From assembly GCA_009377695.1 (NCBI GenBank), contig WHTP01000007.1:16071-80070 (forward strand): a stretch of DNA of 64,000 nucleotides, read 5' to 3'. The position numbers and the translations under genes were made by a program. The notes below the pieces were generated by a model. It was not told the origin of the DNA. It did not search any database and saw only the letters and a program-made list of their open reading frames with translations. The DNA comes from Hyphomicrobiales bacterium (GTDB lineage: Bacteria; Pseudomonadota; Alphaproteobacteria; Rhizobiales; Xanthobacteraceae). Below are positions 17,996 through 24,802 of the stretch, one piece after another; the first letter of the stretch is position 1, and each line of letters begins with the position of its first letter.

Positions 17996-18808
17996 ATGAG
18001 CCGACTAAGCAAATTCCTCAGGTGGACGGCCCCCGAACTCACGTCGAAAATCAGAGGACAGGCGCTAACTGCGCATTATCGCTTGATGGGCCCAAGACTG
18101 CCACCGAACTTTCGGACGGTCTTCGGAAAATCCATGCCGCGCAGCGGTCACCATTTCTTGGAGACCATGCTCGATCGTTATTTCGGTCGTGAGTATCAGT
18201 ACTGTGAGTTTTATCAGCCGCGGGGCTGCTGCCACTGTATTCCGTGCGTGCGCCGCTATGACCCCAACCGGGGCAACCGTTATTTCATGCAGAAAAGTCA
18301 CGATTTTCCGTTGAAGGATGATCCCGGCCTCAATGGATTGTACCTCATCCAGTTCAGATCCTTGATACCTCGCTTGCAATCGGATTTTGAAATGGTGGTC
18401 AGGGAAGGGGTGCCCAACAGACGAGATATGTTCGAGCAGTTCTGTGTCGGACGGACGGACTACTTCGTTCGGTTCTATGAAAAATGGATCAAGACCCCTG
18501 CTCCCAATCGCCTTGTAATCTCGTACGAGTCGTTGACCGAGGATACTTTTTCGTCGTTAGCAAGGGCGGTGCGCTTTGTATCTGGAGATGATCACGTGGA
18601 CGCCGCCTGGATTGCGGAAATCGTCGCGACTTCAAGGTCCAAGGTTGGAGCAACGAGCGTCGGTCCCGCGATTCGAGATCCACGCATTCACCGGTTCTAT
18701 GACGAAGACTTCTTCCGGAAACTGGAGACCGTCGTACTTGACCGATGCGGTGCGGTTTCAATGAGGTTCCATTTCATCACGCCAAGCAAGTCGCAGCCGT
18801 CACCATAG
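17996..18808 (+). CDS. Sulfotransferase-like protein, probably horizontally acquired
   Basis: 270 residues from ATG 17996 (MSRLSKFLRWTAPELTSKIRG). GKSMPRSGHHFLETMLDRYF resembles the PAPS phosphate-binding loop of sulfotransferases, and LVISYESLTED with ALARAVRFV resembles the 3'-phosphate region. Between them is a cysteine-rich stretch, CEFYQPRGCCHCIPCVRR, that is not typical and could bind metal. The DNA looks visibly less GC-rich than its neighbours, and it sits between the two copies of the 16555 gene, both suggesting transfer. The acceptor substrate is unknown; the family call is moderate. Confidence 0.55.
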   Translation: MSRLSKFLRWTAPELTSKIRGQALTAHYRLMGPRLPPNFRTVFGKSMPRSGHHFLETMLDRYFGREYQYCEFYQPRGCCHCIPCVRRYDPNRGNRYFMQKSHDFPLKDDPGLNGLYLIQFRSLIPRLQSDFEMVVREGVPNRRDMFEQFCVGRTDYFVRFYEKWIKTPAPNRLVISYESLTEDTFSSLARAVRFVSGDDHVDAAWIAEIVATSRSKVGATSVGPAIRDPRIHRFYDEDFFRKLETVVLDRCGAVSMRFHFITPSKSQPSP

Positions 18809-18964
18809 TCGCACCGCCCAGCGCCTTGCGGGCTATTCGGAGGCAAAAGGCGACCCTTTGTCGCTCGCAACCAATAGGCTGACGCGCACGACTGGACCAC
18901 GTCGACCGCGCGTGGCAGGTTCTACTCTCCGTCAAACGTTGGGCTGATCCAAGGGAGGAATGCC

Positions 18965-19600
18965 ATGGCCTACGTCGACTGGATGATCAAGGGACCGGAA
19001 CTAGGCACCTGCAACTGCGACTGGGGATGCCCCTGCCAGTTCAATGCGCTGCCCACACGAGGCAACTGCCGCGCGGTCGTGGCGCTGCGCGTCGACGAGG
19101 GCTATTTCGGCAACGTCCGGCTGGACGGACTGAAGGCCGCCGCGATCCTTGCCTGGCCGGGGGCTATCCATGAGGGTCACGGCGAAGCCTTGGCCATCAT
19201 CGACGAGCGGGCCGACGAGCAACAGCGTGAAGCCCTCCTGAAGATCCTGACCGGGCAGGAGACAGAGCCGTTCGCGACGATCTTCAACGTTGCCGCGGCG
19301 ATGACGGAGACCTTCCACGACCCGCTGTTCAAGCCGATCGAGTTCGAGGTCGACCAAGAGAAGCGGACAGGCCGTTTCTCGGTCGCTGGAATCATTGACG
19401 TCAAAGGCGAGCCGATTCGTAATCCTATCACCGGCGAAGAGCATCGCGCCAAGCTCGTGCTGCCGCATGGCTTCGAATACATCGAAGCAGAATTTGCGAG
19501 CAGCACGGCGAAGACCATGGGCACGATCGAGAATGACTGGACTGGCCGCCACGCGCATTTTTGCATGCTGCACATGGGGCCAAACGGACTGATACACTGA
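18965..19600 (+). CDS. DUF1326 domain protein
   Basis: 211 residues, matching the family length. The N-terminal cysteine cluster GTCNCDWGCPCQFNALPT is the hallmark of DUF1326 and looks like a metal or redox site. No signal peptide, so likely cytosolic. GGGAGGAATGCC precedes ATG 18965. It is followed 9 bp later by a DUF2182 membrane protein; these two families are frequent neighbours, so a joint function is likely, but the biochemistry is not established. Confidence 0.85.
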   Translation: MAYVDWMIKGPELGTCNCDWGCPCQFNALPTRGNCRAVVALRVDEGYFGNVRLDGLKAAAILAWPGAIHEGHGEALAIIDERADEQQREALLKILTGQETEPFATIFNVAAAMTETFHDPLFKPIEFEVDQEKRTGRFSVAGIIDVKGEPIRNPITGEEHRAKLVLPHGFEYIEAEFASSTAKTMGTIENDWTGRHAHFCMLHMGPNGLIH

Positions 19601-19609
19601 GTTCCGGCT

Positions 19610-20458
19610 TTGACAGCCCGCGCGCTTGAATCCGTCCTGAGGCGCGACAGGCTCGTCGTCGCGATGAGCCTCGCCGGTCTCTGCCTGCTGTCCTGGCTCT
19701 TCTTGATCCATCTGGCGCTGCAGATGGAGACGATGGAGGGCATGGCGGCGCGGATGATGAGCATGCCGGTCGGGGATGCCGTATCGACGCTGCTCGGCAC
19801 CGTCCTGAGTCCGGGAGCAGCGGCGTTTGCGGACGCGACCGTCAACTTCGCCCTGGTCGCACTGATGTGGGCGGTGATGATGGTCGGCATGATGGTCCCG
19901 AGCGCGGCGCCGACGATCCTGCTCTTCTCGGCGTTGGAGCGGAAGCGCGCGGCGACGGACCGGATCGGCGGACGGACCGCCTCGTTCGTCGCCGGCTATT
20001 TCGCCATCTGGAGCGCATTCTCGATCGCCGCGGCGGCGGCGCAGACAGCGCTGGCGCACACGGACCTCATGTCCATGCAGATGGCGACGACGAGCGCCGC
20101 GTTGAGCGGCGCCGTGTTCATCGCGGCGGGGCTCTTCGAGTTCACGCCGCTGAAGGACCGCTGTCTCGTCCATTGCCGGTCGCCGCTCGAGTGGATCCCG
20201 CGTCACATGCGCCCGGGCCGACTGGGGGCGTTCCGCATGGGCGTCATGCACGGCGCCTACTGCGTCGGCTGTTGCTGGGCGCTGATGCTCCTGCTTTTCG
20301 TCGGCGGCGTCATGAACCTCATCTGGGTGGCGATCCTCGCAGCCGTCGTGCTTGTGCAAAAGGTGCTGCCAGGCGGAGTTATTCTCGCCCGGCTTGCCGG
20401 CCTTGTGCTCGTCGTCTGTGGCGTCGCGCTCCTCGCACGGCCGCTGATCTTTACGTAA
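19610..20458 (+). CDS. DUF2182 multi-pass membrane protein
   Basis: 282 residues with about seven hydrophobic segments. Family features include the paired motif WAVMMVGMMVPSAAPTILLFS and the C-terminal GVMHGAYCVGCCWALMLLLF, whose Cys and His residues gave the family its predicted metal-binding label. A TTG start at 19610 is the most upstream start that fits (MTARALESVLRRDR). Forms a two-gene unit with the DUF1326 gene. Confidence 0.85.
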   Translation: MTARALESVLRRDRLVVAMSLAGLCLLSWLFLIHLALQMETMEGMAARMMSMPVGDAVSTLLGTVLSPGAAAFADATVNFALVALMWAVMMVGMMVPSAAPTILLFSALERKRAATDRIGGRTASFVAGYFAIWSAFSIAAAAAQTALAHTDLMSMQMATTSAALSGAVFIAAGLFEFTPLKDRCLVHCRSPLEWIPRHMRPGRLGAFRMGVMHGAYCVGCCWALMLLLFVGGVMNLIWVAILAAVVLVQKVLPGGVILARLAGLVLVVCGVALLARPLIFT

Positions 20459-20477
20459 GTCAAAGACCGCTTCGGGT

Positions 20478-20767
20478 CAGGCCGTGCCCTATCTCGGCTT
20501 CATTGCCGGCGTGATCGGCACCGAACACGAGCGCGCCGGAGAACTGATCGGCAAGATGCTTCCGGTGCCGGAGGAGAACCACGGGGTGGTCGTGCGTGCG
20601 ATCGCCTATTCGGCGCATCCCGTCGATAGGCGGGTCCCTTTCGGCGCAAGTCCTCGCACGAAGTGTCGAAGTGGGCCAGATCGGCACCGGCGCGCTGGCG
20701 CTCGGCTGCATCGGCGCCGCCGTTGCCGGTGCCGTCGCACTCGGCCTGCCGTGCGTGGTCGGCGGCG
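20478..20767 (+). pseudogene. Internally deleted second copy of the 16555 hypothetical gene
   Basis: Two blocks match the 16555-17631 gene at DNA level. Block 1 (20478-20622) is nearly identical to 16780-16924 and encodes PYLGFIAGVIGTEHERAGEL. Block 2 (20660-20767) matches about 17479-17587 and encodes the hydrophobic tail GALALGCIGAAVAGAVALGL, in a different frame. About 550 bp between them and both ends are missing. A relic of a local duplication. Confidence 0.85.
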
Positions 20768-21222
20768 GGACCGCTGGGCGCGACGGGAGCGGGAGCCGAT
20801 GTTTACGCGGCGTTGCGTCCATAAGCGACACGGCATTGCGCACGGGCGCCAGCCGGCGATTCTTTTCTTGCTTTTTGCGCTCGGTGTCGAACCCTGCCTT
20901 GAATTTGTCCGACACATCTGACACAAGCACCGCCCGCTGGACGCGTTGCGTCTCGCGAATAGCCGCTGGCACCGCCACATAGTGAGCCATTTATAGTGAG
21001 CCATATAGTGATGTGTGTGTTGGCATGATGAGGAACCCGATGCGCCACCTTGGCACCATCAACGCGCTTAGCGCCGACGTCCGGTCGATCAGTCGACTGC
21101 GCGGTGGCCGCGTCATGCGCGCGTTCAAGCCGGGTTGCTCCTTGCAGATGCGATCCGGACCGAAACAACCGGATTAGCCGGCGGCGGGCCGCATCCCTCC
21201 GCCGAACAGGCAGGAGGGCACC
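20768..21222. other. Interval with no supported gene
   Basis: 455 bp. A minus-strand frame begins MAHYVAVPAAIRETQRVQRA at 20990 and has a helical, charged first 55 residues, but it then runs antisense through the pseudogene, so at best its 5' end is a remnant. Its start region carries a 12 bp direct duplication (ATGGCTCACTAT twice, about 20985-21008). Nothing else recognised. Confidence 0.35.
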
Positions 21223-21534
21223 ATGGCCCGCAACGACAACAGATATTTCAGGACTGAAGACTTCGAGCGTACGCAACAGCGCGCGGGCGTCGACACGGCT
21301 GCCGAATCCTGGCGCGCGCTCGCTAGTATCACGGTCGCATCGATGCTGGCGATCGCCGTCGTGATCGGCGCCTTCACACTCATCGACGCCGTCGTCTCGA
21401 CGCCGCCATCACTGCTGGCACGGAAGGCGCCTGCATCAAGCAAGATGCCGAGCCGGCGCGCCTGCGTGCTGCCGCCCGACAAGGACTTGAGTGCTCCAAT
21501 GCAGGTCGATCCTGCGTTGCTCGTGACTGACTAG
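21223..21534 (+). CDS. Small single-pass membrane protein, unknown
   Basis: 103 residues. A polar N-terminus (MARNDNRYFRTEDFERTQQRAG) is followed by one hydrophobic helix (ITVASMLAIAVVIGAFTLIDAVV) and a polar tail. CAGGAGGGCACC precedes the ATG, a strong ribosome site. The TAG stop is inside the CTAG border of the hairpin element at 21531. No family recognised. Confidence 0.65.
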   Translation: MARNDNRYFRTEDFERTQQRAGVDTAAESWRALASITVASMLAIAVVIGAFTLIDAVVSTPPSLLARKAPASSKMPSRRACVLPPDKDLSAPMQVDPALLVTD

Positions 21535-21606
21535 TGTTGCGGTTCAGACGTTCGCCCTGCCGTGCAGTTGGGTTGCGAGCGAACGTCTGGACCAAAGCCA
21601 CACTGG
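21531..21606. repeat. CTAG-type hairpin element, copy a
   Basis: Left arm CTAGTGTTGCGGTTCAGACG, right arm CGTCTGGACCAAAGCCACAC. The arms pair except for an AAA (TTT on the other strand) bulge and a mismatch. The right border is CTGG, not CTAG, so this is a worn copy. Belongs with the elements at 33186, 33265, 37821, 37911, 62768 and 62858. Confidence 0.8.
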
Positions 21607-21803
21607 TCGCTCACTCATGGCGTCGACCTTCATACAGCTTTCGCTCACGCGCCAATTCCTCACCTTCGAGATCGAAGAACGCCTCACGCGCGCGCTCGAC
21701 CATGAACTTCGGCGCCCGCCCCGACAGAAATTCTCATTCCGCATGTCACATTCTGCTCGTCACAGTCGTCATGTCTCCGAAAGCCCCCAAAAAGGAGATA
21801 ACG

Positions 21804-23048
21804 ATGACACCTAGACGGAACCCCTTCACGGCCAGTCCCGCAGTGCCTGGCAAGATCCTGATTGTCGGCGGCGGCTTTGCCGGCTTCTGGGCTGCGCTCG
21901 CGGCCCGGCGAGTCGCCGGTCCCCAGGCAGAAGTGACCCTGGTGTCCCCCGAGCCGGTCCTCCAAATCCGGCCACGACTCTACGAGGCGAGGCCGGAGAC
22001 GCTCGGTGTCCCTCTACTACCGCTCCTGCGCAAGGTCGACGTCGGCTTCGTGCGCGGCGAGGCAGTCCGGCTCGACACCGCCGCCAAAGCCGCGACGCTC
22101 GCCGCGGGCGACCGCCTCGCCTATGACCGCTTGGTCGTCGCGACAGGCAGCCGCATGCGTCGGCCCCCGGTGCCAGGCGCCGAGGCGGCGTTTTCGGTTG
22201 ACACCCAAGTGGAGGCGATCGCCTTCGACCGACGTCTGGGCGAGATCGTCCGTGACGTCGCGGAGCCAACCATCGCCGTCGTCGGCGCTGGCTTCACCGG
22301 CGTCGAGCTCGCGCTCGAGCTGCGCGACCGGCTGTTGGCGCACGGCGCCAATGATGCGGCCGAGCGACTGCGCATCGTACTGATCGACCGTGCCGAGACC
22401 ATCGGGCCGGAGCTCGGGCCTGGGCCGCGTCCGGAGATCGAGGCGGCGCTGGCGGCCGCCGGTGTTGAACTGCGCCTCGGCGCCGCAGTGCGAGCCTTGG
22501 CGGCAGACCGCGTCAGCTTCACTGACGACAGTGTTCTCGCTGCCGACGCCGTGGTGCTGGCGACCGGCATGGCCGCCTCGCCTTTCGCGGCCCAAGTCCC
22601 CGGCAGGCGGGATGAGCTCGGCCGGGTCGTCGTCGATACTGCCCTGAGAGCGCCCGCCGCGCCCGAGGTCTTCGTTGCCGGCGACGCCGGGGCGGCTGAC
22701 ACCGGCGATGGGCACCGGACGCTGCAGTCGTGCCAGCACGCCGGCCAGCTCGGCCGCGTTGCCGGCGAGAACGCGGCGCGCGACCTGCTTGGCCTGCCGC
22801 TTATGCCCTACACGCAACTGCGTTACCTTACCTGCCTGGACCTCGGCCGCTCCGGTGCCGTCATCACCGAAGGCTGGGAGCGGCGGGTCGAGAAAACTGG
22901 CAGCGAGGGCAAGGCGGTGAAACGGCGGATCAATACGCAAGTCATTTATCCGCCGGCCGATGGCACGGCTGAAGCGCTGCTCGCAAGCTCCAGCACCAAC
23001 CTTGCCGAAAGGCAGGCGCCGTTGAAGCTCAAGACGAAGGCGGCGTAA
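21804..23048 (+). CDS. NAD(P)/FAD-dependent oxidoreductase (NDH-2-like)
   Basis: 414 residues from ATG 21804, which has the strong site AAAGGAGATAACG; the 504-residue ORF in the track is an unsupported extension across a repeat. It has two Rossmann folds: FAD (KILIVGGGFAGFWAALAARR) and NAD(P)H (TIAVVGAGFTGVELALELRDR), and the C-terminal FAD block EVFVAGDAGAADTGDGHRTLQSCQHAGQLGR. Resembles type II NADH dehydrogenases and related disulfide-reductase-fold enzymes. It lies immediately before an ECF41-type sigma remnant; ECF41 genes are known to sit beside oxidoreductase, epimerase or carboxymuconolactone-decarboxylase genes, so this may be its former target. Confidence 0.85.
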   Translation: MTPRRNPFTASPAVPGKILIVGGGFAGFWAALAARRVAGPQAEVTLVSPEPVLQIRPRLYEARPETLGVPLLPLLRKVDVGFVRGEAVRLDTAAKAATLAAGDRLAYDRLVVATGSRMRRPPVPGAEAAFSVDTQVEAIAFDRRLGEIVRDVAEPTIAVVGAGFTGVELALELRDRLLAHGANDAAERLRIVLIDRAETIGPELGPGPRPEIEAALAAAGVELRLGAAVRALAADRVSFTDDSVLAADAVVLATGMAASPFAAQVPGRRDELGRVVVDTALRAPAAPEVFVAGDAGAADTGDGHRTLQSCQHAGQLGRVAGENAARDLLGLPLMPYTQLRYLTCLDLGRSGAVITEGWERRVEKTGSEGKAVKRRINTQVIYPPADGTAEALLASSSTNLAERQAPLKLKTKAA

Positions 23049-23140
23049 TGGCACCGGCATCGAGCCGGGACGCGGCTGTCGAGATCCAGCCGCGTGTCGC
23101 CAGATCGCAAGTCGCGCTCGTGCCCATGTTCGTGCGAACC

Positions 23141-23472
23141 GACCACGCTATCCAGTGCCGAAGGAACGAGGTTTGGAGATCGCGGTAGCTTTCGCCGCGT
23201 CCCGCGACGGCGAGATGGAGCGCCTGCGTGCGCTGCTACGTGGCGCCGGTCGCCGGACTCGACAACGTCATGCGGCTGTTCGCGATGTTCGCGTCTGCCT
23301 TTGCCGAAGCCGGCCTCGCCTCGTGCGCTATGGCTTTGCCAACGGCCTGCCCGGGTTTATCACCATTGAGCGGGGCGACGTCCTCCAGACCACCGCTCTG
23401 GAGATTGGGCATGGTCGCATTGTCGGCGTTACGTGGTGCGAAATCCAGACAAGCTCAGACACATGGCGGAAA
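23141..23472 (+). pseudogene. Decayed ECF41-type (SigJ-like) sigma factor, 3' part
   Basis: Three reading frames together give the C-terminal half of an ECF41 sigma factor with its SnoaL-like domain: RPRYPVPKERGLEIAVAFAASRDGEM in one frame, GLDNVMRLFAMFASAFAEAG in a second, NGLPGFITIERGDVLQTTALEI back in the first, and finally YVVRNPDKLRHMAE in a third. The sigma-2 and sigma-4 domains are missing. The last codons are separated by the mobile element inserted at 23473; the end resumes at 24754 as ...GCG GAA ACT CTG CAT TGA (stop 24770-24772). Confidence 0.8.
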
Positions 23473-23490
23473 GGTAGTGTCCTAATTTGA
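23473..23490 (+). repeat. Left terminal inverted repeat of the cassette
   Basis: GGTAGTGTCCTAATTTGA, preceded by the target duplication GGCGGAAA. The TAG stop of the small membrane gene on the minus strand lies inside it. Confidence 0.92.
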
Positions 23491-23676
23491 GCGAATAGAC
23501 TGCAATGCGCGGCCCATTATTGCTCCCAAGATTGCCCCGATAAACATATTGACTGTTGCGCGCCCAAGGCCGCCTGACGAAAAGTTTCCCCCGGATTCAA
23601 AGACGTACCAAGCGAAGGCGATTATTGCGCCAAAGATTGCCATGCGCCCGACAGTCCAAAACGCAGGATCGTCCAC
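23482..23676 (-). CDS. Small membrane protein carried by the cassette
   Basis: 64 residues, GTG start with AGGGAGGTAGAAA upstream. It has two hydrophobic segments (MAIFGAIIAFAWYVFE and ATVNMFIGAILGAIMGRAL) separated by a glycine-rich loop. The stop lies in the left inverted repeat. It begins 3 bp after the stop of the DUF262 remnant, so the two were probably one transcript. Function unknown. Confidence 0.6.
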   Translation of the reverse strand: MDDPAFWTVGRMAIFGAIIAFAWYVFESGGNFSSGGLGRATVNMFIGAILGAIMGRALQSIRSN

Positions 23677-23679
23677 TTT

Positions 23680-24116
23680 CTACCTCCCTACTGCGAAGTT
23701 TGCTCCACCAATTCCTCTAGTAAGGAACCGCCCTAGAGTTCGTATTCGTTGCACTCCATCCACAATTTCCAACCGCCGGGCGTTGGCGGGGTCTTCGCTG
23801 TCGCTTACATCCGCCACAAATAGGAACGGTATCGGCAAGCCGATGAGCATCGACTCGATGAACCTTGACTGGTTCTTCTCGTACCAGACGAGTTCGCGTT
23901 GATAATCCGGTACATAATTTCGTTCTTTTCTTCTTCCCTGCCGATCAAATATTTTTGCACCACAACTTCGGCGGGGTACTCGCGAACAATGTACCTTACA
24001 TCACGGATGTTTTTGACTATCTCTGCTTCCGCTGAGTCGATCTCCGATGGAGTCCGAGTGGGTTTCTGTGAGGCAAAAAGATGCCCCTCATCGTCATCTA
24101 AGAAAAGGTCCGCCAT
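23680..24116 (-). pseudogene. DUF262 (GmrSD/SspE-type ParB-like) N-terminal domain gene, frameshifted and short
   Basis: Frame one starts MADLFLDDDEGHLFASQKPTR and runs to GREEEK. The conserved core then continues in another frame: VPDYQRELVWYEKNQSRFIE, MLIGLPIPFLFVADV and EIVDGVQRIRTLGRFL, ending ANFAVGR-stop at 23680. PDYQRxxVW, the IPIP-like loop and the DGVQR motif are the DUF262 nucleotide/DNA-processing signature seen in GmrS, SspE and related defence proteins. The frame break is at an A-rich run (GAAGAAAAGAAC) near 23930. The protein would lack the usual downstream helical domain, so it is either a remnant or a minimal form. Confidence 0.8.
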
Positions 24117-24178
24117 GCAACGCCTTCGTGACCCGCACGGCTATTATACCGTCAATCGAGGGTTGTGCTAGGGTAGTC

Positions 24179-24490
24179 ATGATGACCGGCGTTGGAGTAA
24201 CCAGCGATCAGCTAAAGCGTGCCGTAGAGACCCAACACGGTTGCACGGCCACGCTCGCCCAATCTGTGCCGGTCAAAGAAACGTTTGAAGGCAAGACTGT
24301 GTGGGAAGGCGTGGTGCATGTCTTCTCAATCCACGGCCACCCCAAAGCGAACAAGGCCTATGCTTGGTCATCCCCAATAGAGGGAAGCGATAAGCGGCGG
24401 TTTTTTGCCGTGCTGCATCAGCCGCCGGTTACGTCACCGGCGGAGGCCGTCAGGGCGGCAATAGTGGCAGAGCAAAGGGCGGCCCGATGA
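24179..24490 (+). CDS. Cassette passenger protein, unknown
   Basis: 103 residues from ATG 24179 (a second ATG follows directly). MTGVGVTSDQLKRAVETQHG, then VPVKETFEGKTVWEGVVHVF and SSPIEGSDKRRFFAVLHQPP: a compact alpha/beta protein with no signal peptide. The last four bases overlap the next gene (ATGA), so translation is coupled. I recall similar short proteins annotated as hypothetical in Rhizobiales but cannot assign a function. Confidence 0.65.
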   Translation: MMTGVGVTSDQLKRAVETQHGCTATLAQSVPVKETFEGKTVWEGVVHVFSIHGHPKANKAYAWSSPIEGSDKRRFFAVLHQPPVTSPAEAVRAAIVAEQRAAR

Positions 24491-24732
24491 GCACCTTCTT
24501 AGGCTGGGCACTCCTAATCTTTCAAATTCTATTCTGTGTCGCGGCTGTTGGCACGTTTGCGTATGCTAGGAGCGACGATCCACGCCTCAGAAATTATCTG
24601 GCGTCGGCAACGTCCCTTTCGGCCGCAGCCGGTTCCTTTTACCTTGATGCTTGGTGGCCGCTCGCCGTTGGTTTTGGACTTCTATGGGTCTACAAACTGA
24701 TGAGGTTGGACCCAGCCGGTGGACGTCGCTGA
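24487..24732 (+). CDS. Cassette passenger membrane protein
   Basis: 81 residues with two or three hydrophobic helices (FLGWALLIFQILFCVAAVGTF, ASATSLSAAAGSFYLDAWWP, LAVGFGLLWVYKLMRL). Overlaps the preceding gene by ATGA and ends three bases before the right inverted repeat. Probably inner membrane. No family recognised; its pairing with the 103-residue protein suggests a two-component unit. Confidence 0.6.
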   Translation: MSTFLGWALLIFQILFCVAAVGTFAYARSDDPRLRNYLASATSLSAAAGSFYLDAWWPLAVGFGLLWVYKLMRLDPAGGRR

Positions 24733-24735
24733 AAT

Positions 24736-24753
24736 TCAAATTAGGACACTACC
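24736..24753 (-). repeat. Right terminal inverted repeat of the cassette
   Basis: TCAAATTAGGACACTACC, the exact reverse complement of the left end, followed by the second GGCGGAAA copy. Confidence 0.92.
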
Positions 24754-24802
24754 GGCGGAAACTCTGCATTGACTTGAGCCGAGCTTCCGCCTGTATTCGC
24801 GA

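Larger units (their letters stand above)
23473..24753. mobile_element. Transposase-less mobile insertion cassette with passenger genes
   Basis: A 1,281 bp element with perfect 18 bp terminal inverted repeats (GGTAGTGTCCTAATTTGA) and an 8 bp direct duplication GGCGGAAA at 23465-23472 and 24754-24761. No transposase is encoded. Inside are two minus-strand genes (a small membrane protein and a frameshifted DUF262 protein) and two plus-strand genes (a 103-residue unknown and an 81-residue membrane protein), filling the element end to end. Base composition is lower in GC than the surroundings. The 8 bp duplication and GG...CC tips recall the IS1595 family, which is known to have passenger-carrying and transposase-less derivatives; that family assignment is inference. 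Confidence 0.88.

Noticed and set aside
19001-20359. Minus-strand ORF of 452 residues
   Set aside because: Antisense to the DUF1326 and DUF2182 genes, His/Arg/Asp-rich shadow translation.
20803-21276. Minus-strand ORF beginning MAHYVAVPAAIRETQRVQ in overlapping frames
   Set aside because: Only the first 55 residues look protein-like; the rest is antisense to a pseudogene. No ribosome site or family.
21613-21740. Minus-strand peptide EFLSGRAPKFMVERAREAFF...
   Set aside because: Has protein-like helical character and ends next to hairpin copy a, but it is only about 41 codons, has no start and an immediate upstream stop. Possibly a gene remnant; not enough to report.
23473-24753. Cassette as a degraded full IS element
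   Set aside because: No trace of a DDE transposase in any frame, and passenger genes occupy the whole interior, so an IS that lost its transposase piecemeal is less likely than a passenger cassette.
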